From contig NZ_JAAVUY010000004.1 of NCBI RefSeq assembly GCF_018449695.1, positions 310,001 to 374,000 on the forward strand: a stretch of 64,000 nt of DNA, given 5' to 3'. The first letter of the stretch is position 1. The number at the start of each line of letters is the position of its first letter. Positions 8,669-15,996 of the stretch are shown one piece after another. This DNA is from Bradyrhizobium sp. dw_411 (GTDB lineage: Bacteria; Pseudomonadota; Alphaproteobacteria; Rhizobiales; Xanthobacteraceae). The translations under genes and the position numbers were made by a program. Under the pieces are notes generated by a model. That model had not been told where the DNA came from and made no database searches. It worked only from the letters and a program-made list of their open reading frames with translations.

Positions 8669-8884
8669 GCAAGCCTCCTGCTCCCTTGTCGCTACCGGGA
8701 AGGTGCTGGCGCCGCAAGAAAGCCGCCGGTCTTATCCACCGCGCGATGTAATTTCTCCACCACGATATCGCCCGGGCCTGCGCAGGAATCACAATCCTGC
8801 AACGACATGTCCCAATTCACGCCTCAATCTCACACGCCAATACGCACGAGAGACGAGTCAAGAAACTCGACTTAACAAAACAGG

Positions 8885-9079
8885 ATGGGCATGACCGAAA
8901 CAACCAGGGACCGCCTTGCTCGCGAGCGGGAAGAAATCGCAGCACGCATCGCAAATTTCAAAGCCACGCAGCAAAAATTCCAGCGCGAGCGCGAAGAATA
9001 TTACACCGCGACACTGGAGAACGCGCGGCTATCCGAACATGGGCGTCACACGCTGGAACAGATTCCGTTCTGGTCGTAG
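8885..9079 (+). CDS. Small charged coiled-coil protein of unknown function
   Basis: 64 aa, or 62 from the second ATG at 8891. The sequence is almost wholly helical and charged (REREEIAARI, then QREREEYY) and ends in PFWS. It has no signal peptide or membrane segment. Codon use looks like coding DNA. It resembles small hypothetical proteins seen in Bradyrhizobium. Isolated: the sirtuin and H-NS-like genes lie on the other strand and a repeat region follows. Confidence 0.6.
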   Translation: MGMTETTRDRLAREREEIAARIANFKATQQKFQREREEYYTATLENARLSEHGRHTLEQIPFWS

Positions 9080-9200
9080 ACGGTGGCGGCATAATCATCA
9101 GCGTCCCCCCGACCTGGTGCGCAATTGTGCACGGGGGCCGGGACCACACCTGTTGTGTGTAGTGCGCGATCAATTCGAATTTCAAACAGCCACCTAAGCC

Positions 9201-9293
9201 GTCATTGCCGGGCTGGACCCTGCAATCCATCCTCTTCAAAAAAACTTCTCACAGAGATCGATGGGTGCCCGGATCAAGTCCGGGCATGACGAG
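9201..9293. repeat. REP-like dispersed palindrome pair
   Basis: Contains GTCATTGCCGGGCTGGACCC and, further on, GCCCGGATCAAGTCCGGGC, an inverted repeat ending in ATGACGA. These are common intergenic repeat units in Bradyrhizobium genomes, from general knowledge. No coding sequence is supported here. Confidence 0.65.
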
Positions 9294-9318
9294 TGAGTGA
9301 TCGCGGCGCCAAGCGCCC

Positions 9319-9690
9319 GAGTTTTGCTGAAACGTCCCGCCCTCTCTCCAGAGGGCGCAGGGAATGCCGGGCGCCTGGTGCGCCCGCAGCCGCGCGCGTA
9401 TTGGTAGTTAGCACGCGCGTTAGTCACCACGGTCACACCGGAAACGCCCGGCATTCCCCGCGCAATGGTTTACGGCTTACTTCGCGCTCTCCCCGGCGAT
9501 CGGGCTCTTTTGTCACCGTCATCAGCGAATTGAATCCGCCAACTTGACACCAGCGTCGAGGCGTCAGGACCACACGACTTCGCCGTCCGCTTCACACGCC
9601 GTTCGTCAAAGGCGCATCCGCGTCCACCGCATCCCGCCTCACGTCCGTGACGATCGCGAAACGCCCCTCTGGGAGGCGGGACGGCGGAAT
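9319..9690. repeat. Long dispersed intergenic repeat of Bradyrhizobium type
   Basis: About 370 bp with no credible gene. It holds CGCCCTCT/AGAGGGCG (a perfect 8-bp inverted repeat near 9340), GGGAATGCCGGGCGCC near 9360 with its inverted partner GCCCGGCATTCCC near 9448, and the block CAGGACCACACGACTTCGCC near 9566. I recognise this as a high-copy dispersed element in Bradyrhizobium-type genomes. Function unknown. Confidence 0.68.
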
Positions 9691-9812
9691 CAATATTCCT
9701 GTTTCTACCTCGCCGTCAAATTAAATTCGGAAATTCCGAAATTAATCACGACTCCCGGCACGGGAAACCAAAAAGCAGCCCGGAAGCGTCGCCTCCGGGC
9801 TCGTTCGATTTA

Positions 9813-10142
9813 TCAGTAACCGCGCCAGTAGCGGTGCCGCCAATACGGCCCGCTGCCGTAATATCCGCCGTAGTAGGCATACGGCCCGCCTCCATAATAT
9901 CTCGGCCCGTAATACCCGTAATAGCGGGGGCCGTAATACCGGGGATATCCGTAATAGCCGTAGCGCGGTCCATATGGCCCATAATAGCCGTAGGCGCCGT
10001 AAGCTCCGGCCGTGATCGCGCCGGCGGCCAGGCCAAACGCCAATCCCGGACCCCACCCCCAACCGCGCGCCTGTGCCGGTGCCGGTGCGGTGGTCACAGC
10101 AACCGAGGCGACCGTCGCCAACACCGCCAATACTTTCTTCAT
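9813..10142 (-). CDS. Secreted Gly/Tyr-rich small protein
   Basis: 109 aa from the ATG at 10142, which has AGGAGGTGCAG directly before it. Residues 1-25 form a Sec signal peptide ending near APAQARG. The mature part is about half Gly and Tyr in repeats of the YYGPRYYG kind, plus Pro and Arg. Such Gly/Tyr-rich exported proteins are frequent in Rhizobiales; cell-surface or matrix roles are assumed, none is proven. No partner gene adjoins it. Confidence 0.8.
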   Translation of the reverse strand: MKKVLAVLATVASVAVTTAPAPAQARGWGWGPGLAFGLAAGAITAGAYGAYGYYGPYGPRYGYYGYPRYYGPRYYGYYGPRYYGGGPYAYYGGYYGSGPYWRHRYWRGY

Positions 10143-10512
10143 CTGCACCTCCTGTCGCAAATGTGTTCAAGGCAACGCAAAAGAGGCTTTTTGGTTGCAG
10201 GAGCAATCCGGATTTTTGAATCCCGATTTCGCATCAGCGAACAGCCCCGGACAACAGCGGGGCCAAGCGACTGAACAATGAAGCTGATCAAAACGGGCGG
10301 GGAAAACAACCCGGCAGGCTGCCGCGTTCAGGATGATCATCCCGACGGCAGGCTTGAACGAGATACTGCAGCAGACGCTGCCTTAATGAAGGTTTGTGCT
10401 TATGGGGGATATTTCAACCGCCATCCGCGCAGCCCTGAACGTACTTGTATCCCGGGAAATCCCGCCTATTTGGGATTCACTAGACGGTCGAGCCTTCCAG
10501 GGCTCCTGTCGC
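10143..10512. other. Intergenic stretch, no gene recognised
   Basis: Upstream of the Gly/Tyr-rich gene. Reading frames here look random in composition and have no family resemblance. A promoter for the minus-strand gene should lie near 10150-10250, but no clear -35/-10 pair stood out. Confidence 0.5.
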
Positions 10513-10546
10513 AAAGGCCCTGCTGACACCCCTCGGCAGGGCCTTT
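10513..10546. terminator. Rho-independent terminator-like hairpin
   Basis: AAAGGCCCTGC and GCAGGGCCTTT form a perfect 11-bp stem around a 12-nt loop. The A/T ends can serve either strand. The hairpin begins 40 bp after the stop of the minus-strand gene 10586-10843, so it most likely ends that transcript. Confidence 0.65.
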
Positions 10547-10585
10547 CGCTTTTCCGCAGAGCCCTTTCAGCGGGCATCGCGGACG

Positions 10586-10843
10586 CTATCGCTTTTTCTT
10601 TTTTCCAAAAATATCGTTCCAGTTATCCTTGTAGGCTTGGGTCACAGGCTTCTGACCTTCGCCCATACCTTGTTTCTTCGGTGCCGCGTCCGGCTTGCTT
10701 TCACTCGTGGGAGCAGTGCCCGGCTTGGTTTCAGCAGGCTTGGTTTCAACACCCTTAGCTTCGACACCCTTGGCTTCGACAGCCTTGGTTTCGGGGATTG
10801 GCTTTTTAGGCGCAGCGTCCCGGGATTTCTTACCGTCTGACAT
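10586..10843 (-). CDS. Lys/Ala/Pro-rich repeat protein of unknown function
   Basis: 85 aa with GAGG ahead of the ATG. The first 55 residues are low complexity, with repeated VEAKG and ETKPAETKPG units. The C-terminal 22 residues (GQKPVTQAYKDNW, then DIFGKKKKR) are not repetitive and look like the conserved part. No signal peptide or membrane helix. The charge pattern suggests an unfolded linker with a short binding tail. A good terminator follows the stop. Confidence 0.65.
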   Translation of the reverse strand: MSDGKKSRDAAPKKPIPETKAVEAKGVEAKGVETKPAETKPGTAPTSESKPDAAPKKQGMGEGQKPVTQAYKDNWNDIFGKKKKR

Positions 10844-10949
10844 TTTTCCTCAATGTTATGGCTTCTCGCCGCGATAGTAGCTCTGGGCGTATATCACCAA
10901 TGAGCGCGGCCTGGCGGTAGGTCGTCAGCCCCCATAAATACTTTGGTGA

Positions 10950-11187
10950 TTAAACCATCACCATCCGGCTACCCGGCACGCGTTCCTTTGCAGGCTGCTC
11001 GCGTTTCAGCCGATCCCGATCCGCACACATATTGCCGATGTTGGCCAGCATCCGGGCCAACGGGGCTTCGGCCGGCAGTGAATTGATGCCAGCCTTTTGC
11101 AACGTAAGTATCTCCCTGCCTGCGCTGGCGAGAAACCTGCACGCGCATGCGTTCGATTTCGCTTCGAAGGAAGTTGATATCTGGCAT
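10950..11187 (-). pseudogene. Small coiled-coil gene broken by a 4-bp tandem duplication
   Basis: From the ATG at 11187 the frame reads MPDINFLRSEIERMRVQVSR, then fails after RQRR. A tandem CAGG-CAGG (plus strand 11115-11122) shifts the frame. Removing one copy rejoins a second frame that continues REILTLQKAG and ends at 10950, giving about 77 aa of continuous charged helix. Both halves fit one small helical protein of a type I know from Bradyrhizobium. Either a recent inactivating mutation or a sequencing/assembly error. Confidence 0.72.
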
Positions 11188-11607
11188 GGATTCGGTCCCG
11201 GACGTCCTGCCTGGTACTGGCCGAAATAGCCAGTCGCAACCCAAAACAGGCCAGTAACGAAAACACCGCCCGGCGGAATATAATCGCAGGGCGGCGTTTG
11301 GTTAGTCACCGGATTCCTCAAATCCCCCGGTCCCGTGTATGTATACAATAGGGACGCCAAAGTTCAATTAATAGGCAAAGGGGATCTTGGGGAACGGTTA
11401 ACCGGATGCCAAGTTATCCAGCGGTGCCGCCCCCCACGGCACATTCCAACCCGGACGGCCTCAGCGCTTACCAGGCCGGTACCTCCTGCCTCAACAAAAC
11501 AAAATAAGAACATTAAGCAACCCCCTGCGAATAGTGTCCGCCTGGTGGAACACCCCAGGGCCGAGATGCTTGGCCTCAACTCGCTTGGGGCGGGCCGGAG
11601 AAATTTT
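11188..11607. other. Intergenic stretch, no gene recognised
   Basis: A plus-strand frame is open from 11335 into the next gene, but its first 91 codons have random-looking composition and no ribosome site. I see no RNA gene or repeat I can name. Confidence 0.5.
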
Positions 11608-11769
11608 ATGAATGCATGGAGCGAATATTTACGAGAACAGGCGGTGATTGCAGATCGCTACGCCAAGACGATGACGACCGCAGAGACGATCAAGGAGTTC
11701 CTCGATATCGCGGAGAGCTTTCGGCGCGACGCCGACGCTGAAGACGCCAATCCGACTTACGAACATTAG
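11608..11769 (+). CDS. Small acidic protein of unknown function
   Basis: 53 aa from the ATG at 11608, nine nt after GGAG. Composition is helical and acidic (AWSEYLREQAV, ETIKEFLDIAESFRRDA). The upstream in-frame extension is not convincing. The stop is followed at once by a GCATGAT palindrome that may act as transcript end. Similar short proteins occur in Bradyrhizobium; function unknown. Confidence 0.6.
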   Translation: MNAWSEYLREQAVIADRYAKTMTTAETIKEFLDIAESFRRDADAEDANPTYEH

Positions 11770-11770
11770 A

Positions 11771-11817
11771 GCATGATCTTTTTTGGAAAAGCGGTCCCCA
11801 TCTTTTCCGGATCATGC
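11771..11817. repeat. GCATGATC-type dispersed palindrome, copy 1
   Basis: GCATGATC at the left and GGATCATGC at the right flank an inner GGAAAA/TTTTCC pair. A clear second copy lies at 52912-52960. Both directly follow a stop codon, so terminator or mRNA-end use is possible. Confidence 0.75.
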
Positions 11818-11953
11818 CGTCGCCTACACAAGGCCGCCCAGGGAACCAAACCGGCGCCAGCGCATTGAATGAGGGAACGTCAGGCGACGCTCACCCCAAA
11901 GGAAAACCCTGTCCTCCCCCGGCAGGGTTTTTCTCTGAGGGGTCTCGCTTTTC

Positions 11954-12004
11954 TTTGACGCGTTTTCTTCACGCGAACCGGTCTCCACTTCGCTTGAAAA
12001 CGCA
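11954..12004. repeat. Dispersed repeat GACGCGTTTTCTTCACGCG, copy 1
   Basis: About 50 bp nearly identical to 37232-37283, with two or three differences. It includes GCGTTTTC and GAAAACGC as inverted ends. Intergenic repeat of Bradyrhizobium type. Confidence 0.75.
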
Positions 12005-12019
12005 CTGATGGAGTCGGTC

Positions 12020-12115
12020 ATGGACGAAGGTTTCCCGCAACACACGGTTGGCTTCATGCGCCGCAAGCGCGAGAAGGAACAGCAGAACGACCGCAGCGAG
12101 TCCTCACAATCCTGA
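12020..12115 (+). CDS. Possible 31-aa peptide gene
   Basis: An ATG at 12020 preceded by GGAG at 6 nt opens a 31-codon frame: MDEGFPQHTVGFMRRKREKE, then a Gln/Asn/Ser-rich end. It is strongly basic in the middle. Ribosome site and amino-acid composition support it, but the length gives little statistical power. Confidence 0.35.
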   Translation: MDEGFPQHTVGFMRRKREKEQQNDRSESSQS

Positions 12116-12170
12116 ACGCAAGGCCGGTGCCCGAAGCGGTTGGCTCGGTGCCGCGCCGTTCACGCAAGAG

Positions 12171-12237
12171 ATTGTTAAGACCTGGCGAGCGCTGATTTGA
12201 TCGACTCCGATTCGTTCTTTGGGAACGAAATGGAGTC
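12171..12237. repeat. Palindromic repeat, left arm of an inverted pair
   Basis: ATTGTTAAG at 12171-12179 and an imperfect palindrome GACTCCGATTCGTTC/GAACGAAATGGAGTC at 12203-12237. An inverted copy lies at 13911-13977. The two flank the segment holding both copies of the 85-90 aa family. The 240 bp from here to 12480 show nothing else. Confidence 0.72.
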
Positions 12238-12480
12238 AGATCGAGAACGAAATCATTGTTGTGAAATCATCGTTGCAAAATCGTCGTTGGATGACGCAGC
12301 TCTCAGGCGTGCAGTTTGGGCAAGGACGGGCCAAACGCCCCGCTCCTGCCCCCTGCCTGAATGCTTTGGTCTGACCGTTTGATGGAGCTACGTGTTTTCG
12401 GAATACCCCCTGAAATCCACCGTGTGAAACCAAACTGTGGCTCGCCCGTAGCTCGTCCTGGAGAAATGGAGCCCGAAACG

Positions 12481-12753
12481 ATGTATCTGCCCACCCCTGT
12501 CGAACAACTCGCGATTCAGGCCAGATTGAATTTCATGCTGGGGCCCCGGGAATACGACAGATTATTCATCGACTTTGTCTGCGGCGAGATCCGCGGCCTG
12601 TCGGCCCACGTCTTTGCCCGGAGCGAATACAATGCCAACGAGATTGCCCTGCTCTATGGGGCCCACGTTGCCATCGCGATCGAAAGCATCGTCAAGCGCC
12701 CGATCCGCTCGGTGAAAGTGCAACCGAGAAATTTTTCCAATTCGCAGACGTGA
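12481..12753 (+). CDS. Unnamed 85-90 aa family, copy 1 (DnaA N-terminal-domain-like pattern)
   Basis: 90 aa from the ATG at 12481, nine nt after GGAG; an earlier ATG at 12466 is too close to its GGAG. Residues about 8-85 align without gaps to the protein at 13626-13883. Shared positions include AIQAR, G, Y/F-DR-L/V-F, V-F/Y-A-R/K, A-x-EI and KRxI. The order (helix, F..WxxP-like turn, two strands, long helix, strand) resembles domain I of DnaA. This is pattern similarity only. No AAA+ or HTH part is present. Small, soluble and probably cytoplasmic. Confidence 0.62.
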   Translation: MYLPTPVEQLAIQARLNFMLGPREYDRLFIDFVCGEIRGLSAHVFARSEYNANEIALLYGAHVAIAIESIVKRPIRSVKVQPRNFSNSQT

Positions 12754-12801
12754 TGGAATGGTGCGCGATTGTTGATCCGGGACCCACCCGGCAACCGGCA
12801 C

Positions 12802-12891
12802 TCAATAGATCAACCCGGAATGCAGGATGATGCGGGAGCTGACTTTGGCGAACGCAATGCAGAACATCAGGGTGATGAAGTATTTGTACAT
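12802..12891 (-). CDS. Possible 29-aa hydrophobic peptide
   Basis: An ATG at 12891 sits behind AAAGGAGACTTGCC, a strong ribosome site. The peptide starts MYKYFITLMFCIAFAKVSS, one short membrane-length segment, and ends SGLIY. The good ribosome site is the main support; no family recognised. Confidence 0.45.
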   Translation of the reverse strand: MYKYFITLMFCIAFAKVSSRIILHSGLIY

Positions 12892-13210
12892 GGCAAGTCT
12901 CCTTTCGCCGTTTGTACAATCAACCCAATCCCGGGGAATGTGAGTTACCTCACGCTGGACGCTGTCGCCGATATCTGGCCCAACCACCGAACAGAGCAGC
13001 CATTCAGGAACGAAGACGCTGTGCGGCGCTTTAGAGGGCCATGCAATGGATCGAAGCCATCATTAATATTTCAGCGCTCGCCGGGTTCATCGGCGTGGCG
13101 AATCTCGGCTCACGCTGGTGCTTCAGGAGCGCAGCCCGTTAGATTGATAGTGCGCCCAATTCATATATACGAAGGCCGCCCGACTATCTTTCCAGCACAA
13201 GAGACCCACG

Positions 13211-13573
13211 TTGAAACGACTTGCCTTCGGCCTTCTCATTCTGTCCTCTCCCGCACTCGCCGTCGACGACAGGTTTCTTGCGAGCCTGAGCCGGCTCGAT
13301 CCTGAAACCAGGCTTGAGCAGGTTTGCGATTTAGAAGCGATGAACCGGATAGGCAGGGCTGACCGCGCGAAGTCCGATGTGATTTCTCATCCCATCCACA
13401 ACGGGAATATGTTGACCGCGAGCGGTGGAGCGTTCCGTCAGAAAGGCAAATGGTACCAGTTTTCTTTTGTCTGCAAGGCGACCCCCGACCATCTCAAAGT
13501 TCTTTCGTTCAGCTACAAGGCGGGAGAATTAATCCCCGAACAAAAATGGTCGTCTTACGGGTTATGGCGCTAG
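13211..13573 (+). CDS. Exported DUF930 family protein
   Basis: 120 aa from a TTG at 13211; no ATG is available at the right place. Residues 1-18 form a signal peptide ending SPALAV. The mature part has the DUF930 signature LDPETRLEQVCDLEAMNRI near residue 29 and a second conserved cysteine in FVCKATPDHLKV, likely disulfide-bonded in the periplasm. Function of the family is unknown. It lies between the two copies of the 85-90 aa family. Confidence 0.78.
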   Translation: MKRLAFGLLILSSPALAVDDRFLASLSRLDPETRLEQVCDLEAMNRIGRADRAKSDVISHPIHNGNMLTASGGAFRQKGKWYQFSFVCKATPDHLKVLSFSYKAGELIPEQKWSSYGLWR

Positions 13574-13625
13574 CCTGCGCTCCAATAGCCTTGTTTTTAC
13601 GCTGGCGCGCTCATATCTCAACCTC

Positions 13626-13883
13626 ATGGAATTGACCCTCATTCAGGATTACGCAATCCAGGCGCGCGTGGCGGCAGTCATCGGCGCCAGCGTGTTTGAC
13701 CGCGTCTTTGCCGGCGTCAGATTTGCCGAGACAGATGGGCCTCTGCTTTACGTCTACGCCAAGGACGAGAGCGCCGCAGCGGAGATTGAGGACGACTTCT
13801 CTTCACTGATTGCAGATATCGCCAGCCGGTTGTTAAAGCGCGAGATCGAGTTGGTCGTTGTGCTGCCCAAAGTTCTTCAGTGA
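13626..13883 (+). CDS. Unnamed 85-90 aa family, copy 2 (DnaA N-terminal-domain-like pattern)
   Basis: 85 aa. Ungapped alignment with 12481-12753 over about 79 residues gives roughly a quarter identity and matching hydrophobic positions, so the two are old paralogues. Core: AIQARVAAVIG, FDRVFAGVRF, LLYVYAKDESAAAEIEDDF, ending VVVLPKVLQ. The DnaA domain I resemblance (a protein-interaction domain) is inference. A 16-codon remnant of a third copy lies 100 bp downstream. The start has no strong ribosome site. Confidence 0.65.
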   Translation: MELTLIQDYAIQARVAAVIGASVFDRVFAGVRFAETDGPLLYVYAKDESAAAEIEDDFSSLIADIASRLLKREIELVVVLPKVLQ

Positions 13884-13910
13884 GCGAACCACGCACATTG
13901 TTCTCCCTCT

Positions 13911-13977
13911 GACTCTATTCTGTTCTCAAAGAACGAATCGGAGTCGGACAAACCAGCGCCGACAAAATCTTAACAAT
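13911..13977. repeat. Palindromic repeat, right arm of an inverted pair
   Basis: Imperfect palindrome GACTCTATTCTGTTCT/AGAACGAATCGGAGTC (13911-13945) followed by a spacer and CTTAACAAT. It matches 12171-12237 in reverse orientation over most of its length. Confidence 0.72.
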
Positions 13978-13982
13978 GTATT

Positions 13983-14033
13983 TTGAAGCGTGACATCGAG
14001 ATAGCTGCTGTTCCGCCAAAAGTGCTTCAATGA
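13983..14033 (+). pseudogene. 3' remnant of a third copy of the 85-90 aa family
   Basis: Reads LKRDIEIAAVPPKVLQ and stop, matching LKREIELVVVLPKVLQ and stop at the end of 13626-13883. Nucleotide similarity spans the whole stretch, including the stop. The rest of the gene is missing upstream of it, where the repeat 13911-13977 sits. It overlaps the 3' end of the convergent gene 14027-14269 by 7 bp. Confidence 0.75.
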
Positions 14034-14269
14034 AACAGGGACAGCCAAACGGCTACTGCCAGAACAGCCGTTAGCACACCGAAATAGCAAACAATCTCTG
14101 GATTTACGACAATCTCGCCATTTGGAAGTCGTTCATACGTCCCGTTTACGGCGGCTTTCTTCGGGACAATGCGTCCCCATGAGCAAACGTATAGAATCGC
14201 TGCGCCGATGGCCCAACCGACGGTGTAAAGCAGCAACTGAAATACAAGCTCTGCAAGTAACTCCATCAC
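14027..14269 (-). CDS. Small membrane protein with two transmembrane helices
   Basis: 80 aa. Hydrophobic segments at about residues 8-29 (LVFQLLLYTVGWAIGAAILY) and 57-77 (CYFGVLTAVLAVAVWLSLF) enclose a polar loop with KKAAVNGTYERLPNGEI. No family recognised. Convergent with the remnant gene at 13983-14033. Confidence 0.6.
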   Translation of the reverse strand: MMELLAELVFQLLLYTVGWAIGAAILYVCSWGRIVPKKAAVNGTYERLPNGEIVVNPEIVCYFGVLTAVLAVAVWLSLFH

Positions 14270-14461
14270 TTGAATAGATCAGAATTCAGCCAGCAGTTTT
14301 CAAGTCGCGTTTTACGGTGCAGGATTCCCCAATATCCGAGAAATAGAGAGGCGTTGGCCGACACACACCGGCTGCCCTTCGCCGCATTTTACTGCTATTG
14401 AATGCGCCGAACCACCCAGACCGGATTCAATCCGCAAAACCTCTCAAAGGGAGTCCCGACC

Positions 14462-14914
14462 ATGCGTTATCTCCACACCATGCTGCGCGTGCGCAATCTC
14501 GATGCTGCGCTGAAATTCTACCAGGACGCGCTGGGACTGAAGGAAGTCCGCCGCACCGACAACGACAAGGCCAAATTCACGCTGGTGTTCCTGTGCGCCG
14601 CCGAGGATGTCGAATTGCTCAAGCGTTTGCCCGCCAATCGCGGCGCGCCGCTGGTCGAACTCACTTACAATTGGGACGAGGAAAAATACGGCGAGGATCG
14701 TTATTTCGGCCACCTCGCCTACGAGGTCGACGATATCTACGCGACCTGCGCGCATCTGATGAAGCTTGGCATCACCATCAACCGTCCGCCGCGCGATGGA
14801 CAGATGGCGTTTGTCCGCTCGCCCGATCTGCACTCGATCGAGCTCCTGCAAAGGGGCGACGCGAAAGCGCCGGCCGAACCGTGGACGTCGATGCCGAACG
14901 TCGGACACTGGTAA
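14462..14914 (+). CDS. gloA: Lactoylglutathione lyase (glyoxalase I)
   Basis: 150 aa from the ATG at 14462, behind GGGAG. It isomerises the methylglyoxal-glutathione hemithioacetal to S-lactoylglutathione in the cytoplasm. The metal ligands expected for GloA are all in place: His in MRYLHTMLRV, Glu in LVELTYNW, His in FGHLAYEV and Glu in HSIELLQ. FYQDALGLKEVRR is the usual first-repeat motif. The 20 in-frame codons upstream look non-coding. Isolated gene. Confidence 0.95.
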   Translation: MRYLHTMLRVRNLDAALKFYQDALGLKEVRRTDNDKAKFTLVFLCAAEDVELLKRLPANRGAPLVELTYNWDEEKYGEDRYFGHLAYEVDDIYATCAHLMKLGITINRPPRDGQMAFVRSPDLHSIELLQRGDAKAPAEPWTSMPNVGHW

Positions 14915-15029
14915 GACGATTCCCGGGACACTTATAAATCCTGCGCGCGGCCGCGTTTTACGTGGCCCGCACGGGAACCTCGCATCGGCCCGCGCGTTCT
15001 TGAATCATCGAGATTTCAAGGAGACTGTG

Positions 15030-15110
15030 ATGGGACGAGGAATTTTGCTCTGGCTTTTGGGCGTGCCGATACCGGTGATCATTTTGTTGTGGTTGTTCTT
15101 CGGCCGCTGA
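15030..15110 (+). CDS. 26-aa hydrophobic membrane peptide
   Basis: MGRGILLWLLGVPIPVIILL and then WLFFGR: a single membrane span with a central PIP kink. AAGGAG sits 7 nt before the ATG and a strong terminator follows 40 bp after the stop, so this is a complete monocistronic unit. I recall near-identical short proteins in Bradyrhizobium. Function unknown. Confidence 0.72.
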   Translation: MGRGILLWLLGVPIPVIILLWLFFGR

Positions 15111-15149
15111 TTTCAGGCTGACGGCATACTCGCGCAGATAGGCCTGCAT

Positions 15150-15183
15150 AATAAGGCTCCGTCATCGACGGGGCCTTATTTTT
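15150..15183 (+). terminator. Rho-independent terminator
   Basis: AATAAGGCTCCGTC pairs with GACGGGGCCTTATT around a 3-nt loop, one G.T pair, followed by a run of Ts. It ends the 15030-15110 transcript. Confidence 0.88.
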
Positions 15184-15337
15184 AAGGTGCCGGAGCCTTT
15201 ATTTTGAAAGGGCCGCATTGCAACGCGACATGGCACGACAGCGATACGACACGCGCTTTTTTTTGAAAACTCCGGTATGACGCCTGCGTCAGGTGTGGGT
15301 TAAATGGCCCGCGTAAAATTGCCGGGAGCGAAATACC

Positions 15338-15985
15338 GTGTCGAACAACAATCAGGGTCAACTCAAGATCTGGGGCCGGGCCAATTCGGTCAATGTCCAA
15401 AAAGTGCTGTGGTGCCTGCGCGAACTCGATCTGCCCTATGAGCGCATCGATGCCGGCATGGCGTTCGGCCGCAACCGCGATGCGGATTATCTCGCGATGA
15501 ATCCGAACGGACGCGTGCCGACGCTGGTGGATGGCGATTTCGTGTTGTGGGAATCCAATTCGATGATGCGCTATCTCGCCCTCGCCTACAAGCCGCAATC
15601 GCCGCTTTATCCGCAATCGCCGAAGGCGCGCGCCGGCGTCGATCGCTGGCTGGACTGGACGCTGTCGACGCTGCAGCCGGTCGATCGTCCGGTGTTCTGG
15701 GCGCTGGTGCGAACCCCGGTCGAGCAGCGCGACATGGTCGCGATTCAGAAAGACGCCGACGCCGAAGCGGCGCAATGGGTCATCGTCGATGCCTACCTGG
15801 CAACACGCCGCTTCATCGAGGGCGACGAGTTCACGCTGGCCGATATCGCGATCGGCGCCTATGCGCGGCGCTGGTTCGGCGTCGAGGGCGTTACCAAACC
15901 GCGGTTCAAACACCTCGACCGCTGGTTCGCGCAATTCGCCAGCCGGCCGGGATTCGCGCAATTCGTCGCGCCGCCGATGTCGTGA
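15338..15985 (+). CDS. Glutathione S-transferase
   Basis: 215 aa from a GTG at 15338 behind GGGAG. The thioredoxin-fold domain (residues 8-85) has NSVNVQKVLWCLREL, with the Ser/Asn start typical of beta/theta-like bacterial GSTs, NPNGRVPTLVDGD with the cis-Pro, and WESNSMMRYLA, the glutathione-binding Glu-Ser. The all-helical domain follows with FTLADIAIGAYARRWF, the N-capping box. Substrate unknown. Cytoplasmic. No operon partner. Confidence 0.92.
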   Translation: MSNNNQGQLKIWGRANSVNVQKVLWCLRELDLPYERIDAGMAFGRNRDADYLAMNPNGRVPTLVDGDFVLWESNSMMRYLALAYKPQSPLYPQSPKARAGVDRWLDWTLSTLQPVDRPVFWALVRTPVEQRDMVAIQKDADAEAAQWVIVDAYLATRRFIEGDEFTLADIAIGAYARRWFGVEGVTKPRFKHLDRWFAQFASRPGFAQFVAPPMS

Positions 15986-15996
15986 GGTTTGACGTG

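Noticed and set aside
10396..10758. Plus-strand 120-codon frame
   Set aside because: Runs through a terminator hairpin and opposite a better-supported minus-strand gene; random composition.
11335..11607. Upstream extension of the small gene at 11608
   Set aside because: Composition random, no ribosome site; the internal ATG has GGAG at good spacing.
12171..13977. Insertion sequence with terminal inverted repeats
   Set aside because: No transposase or target-site duplication seen inside or at the edges.
15231..15247. Second sigma-54 promoter starting TGGCACG
   Set aside because: The -12 TTGC element is missing at the required spacing.
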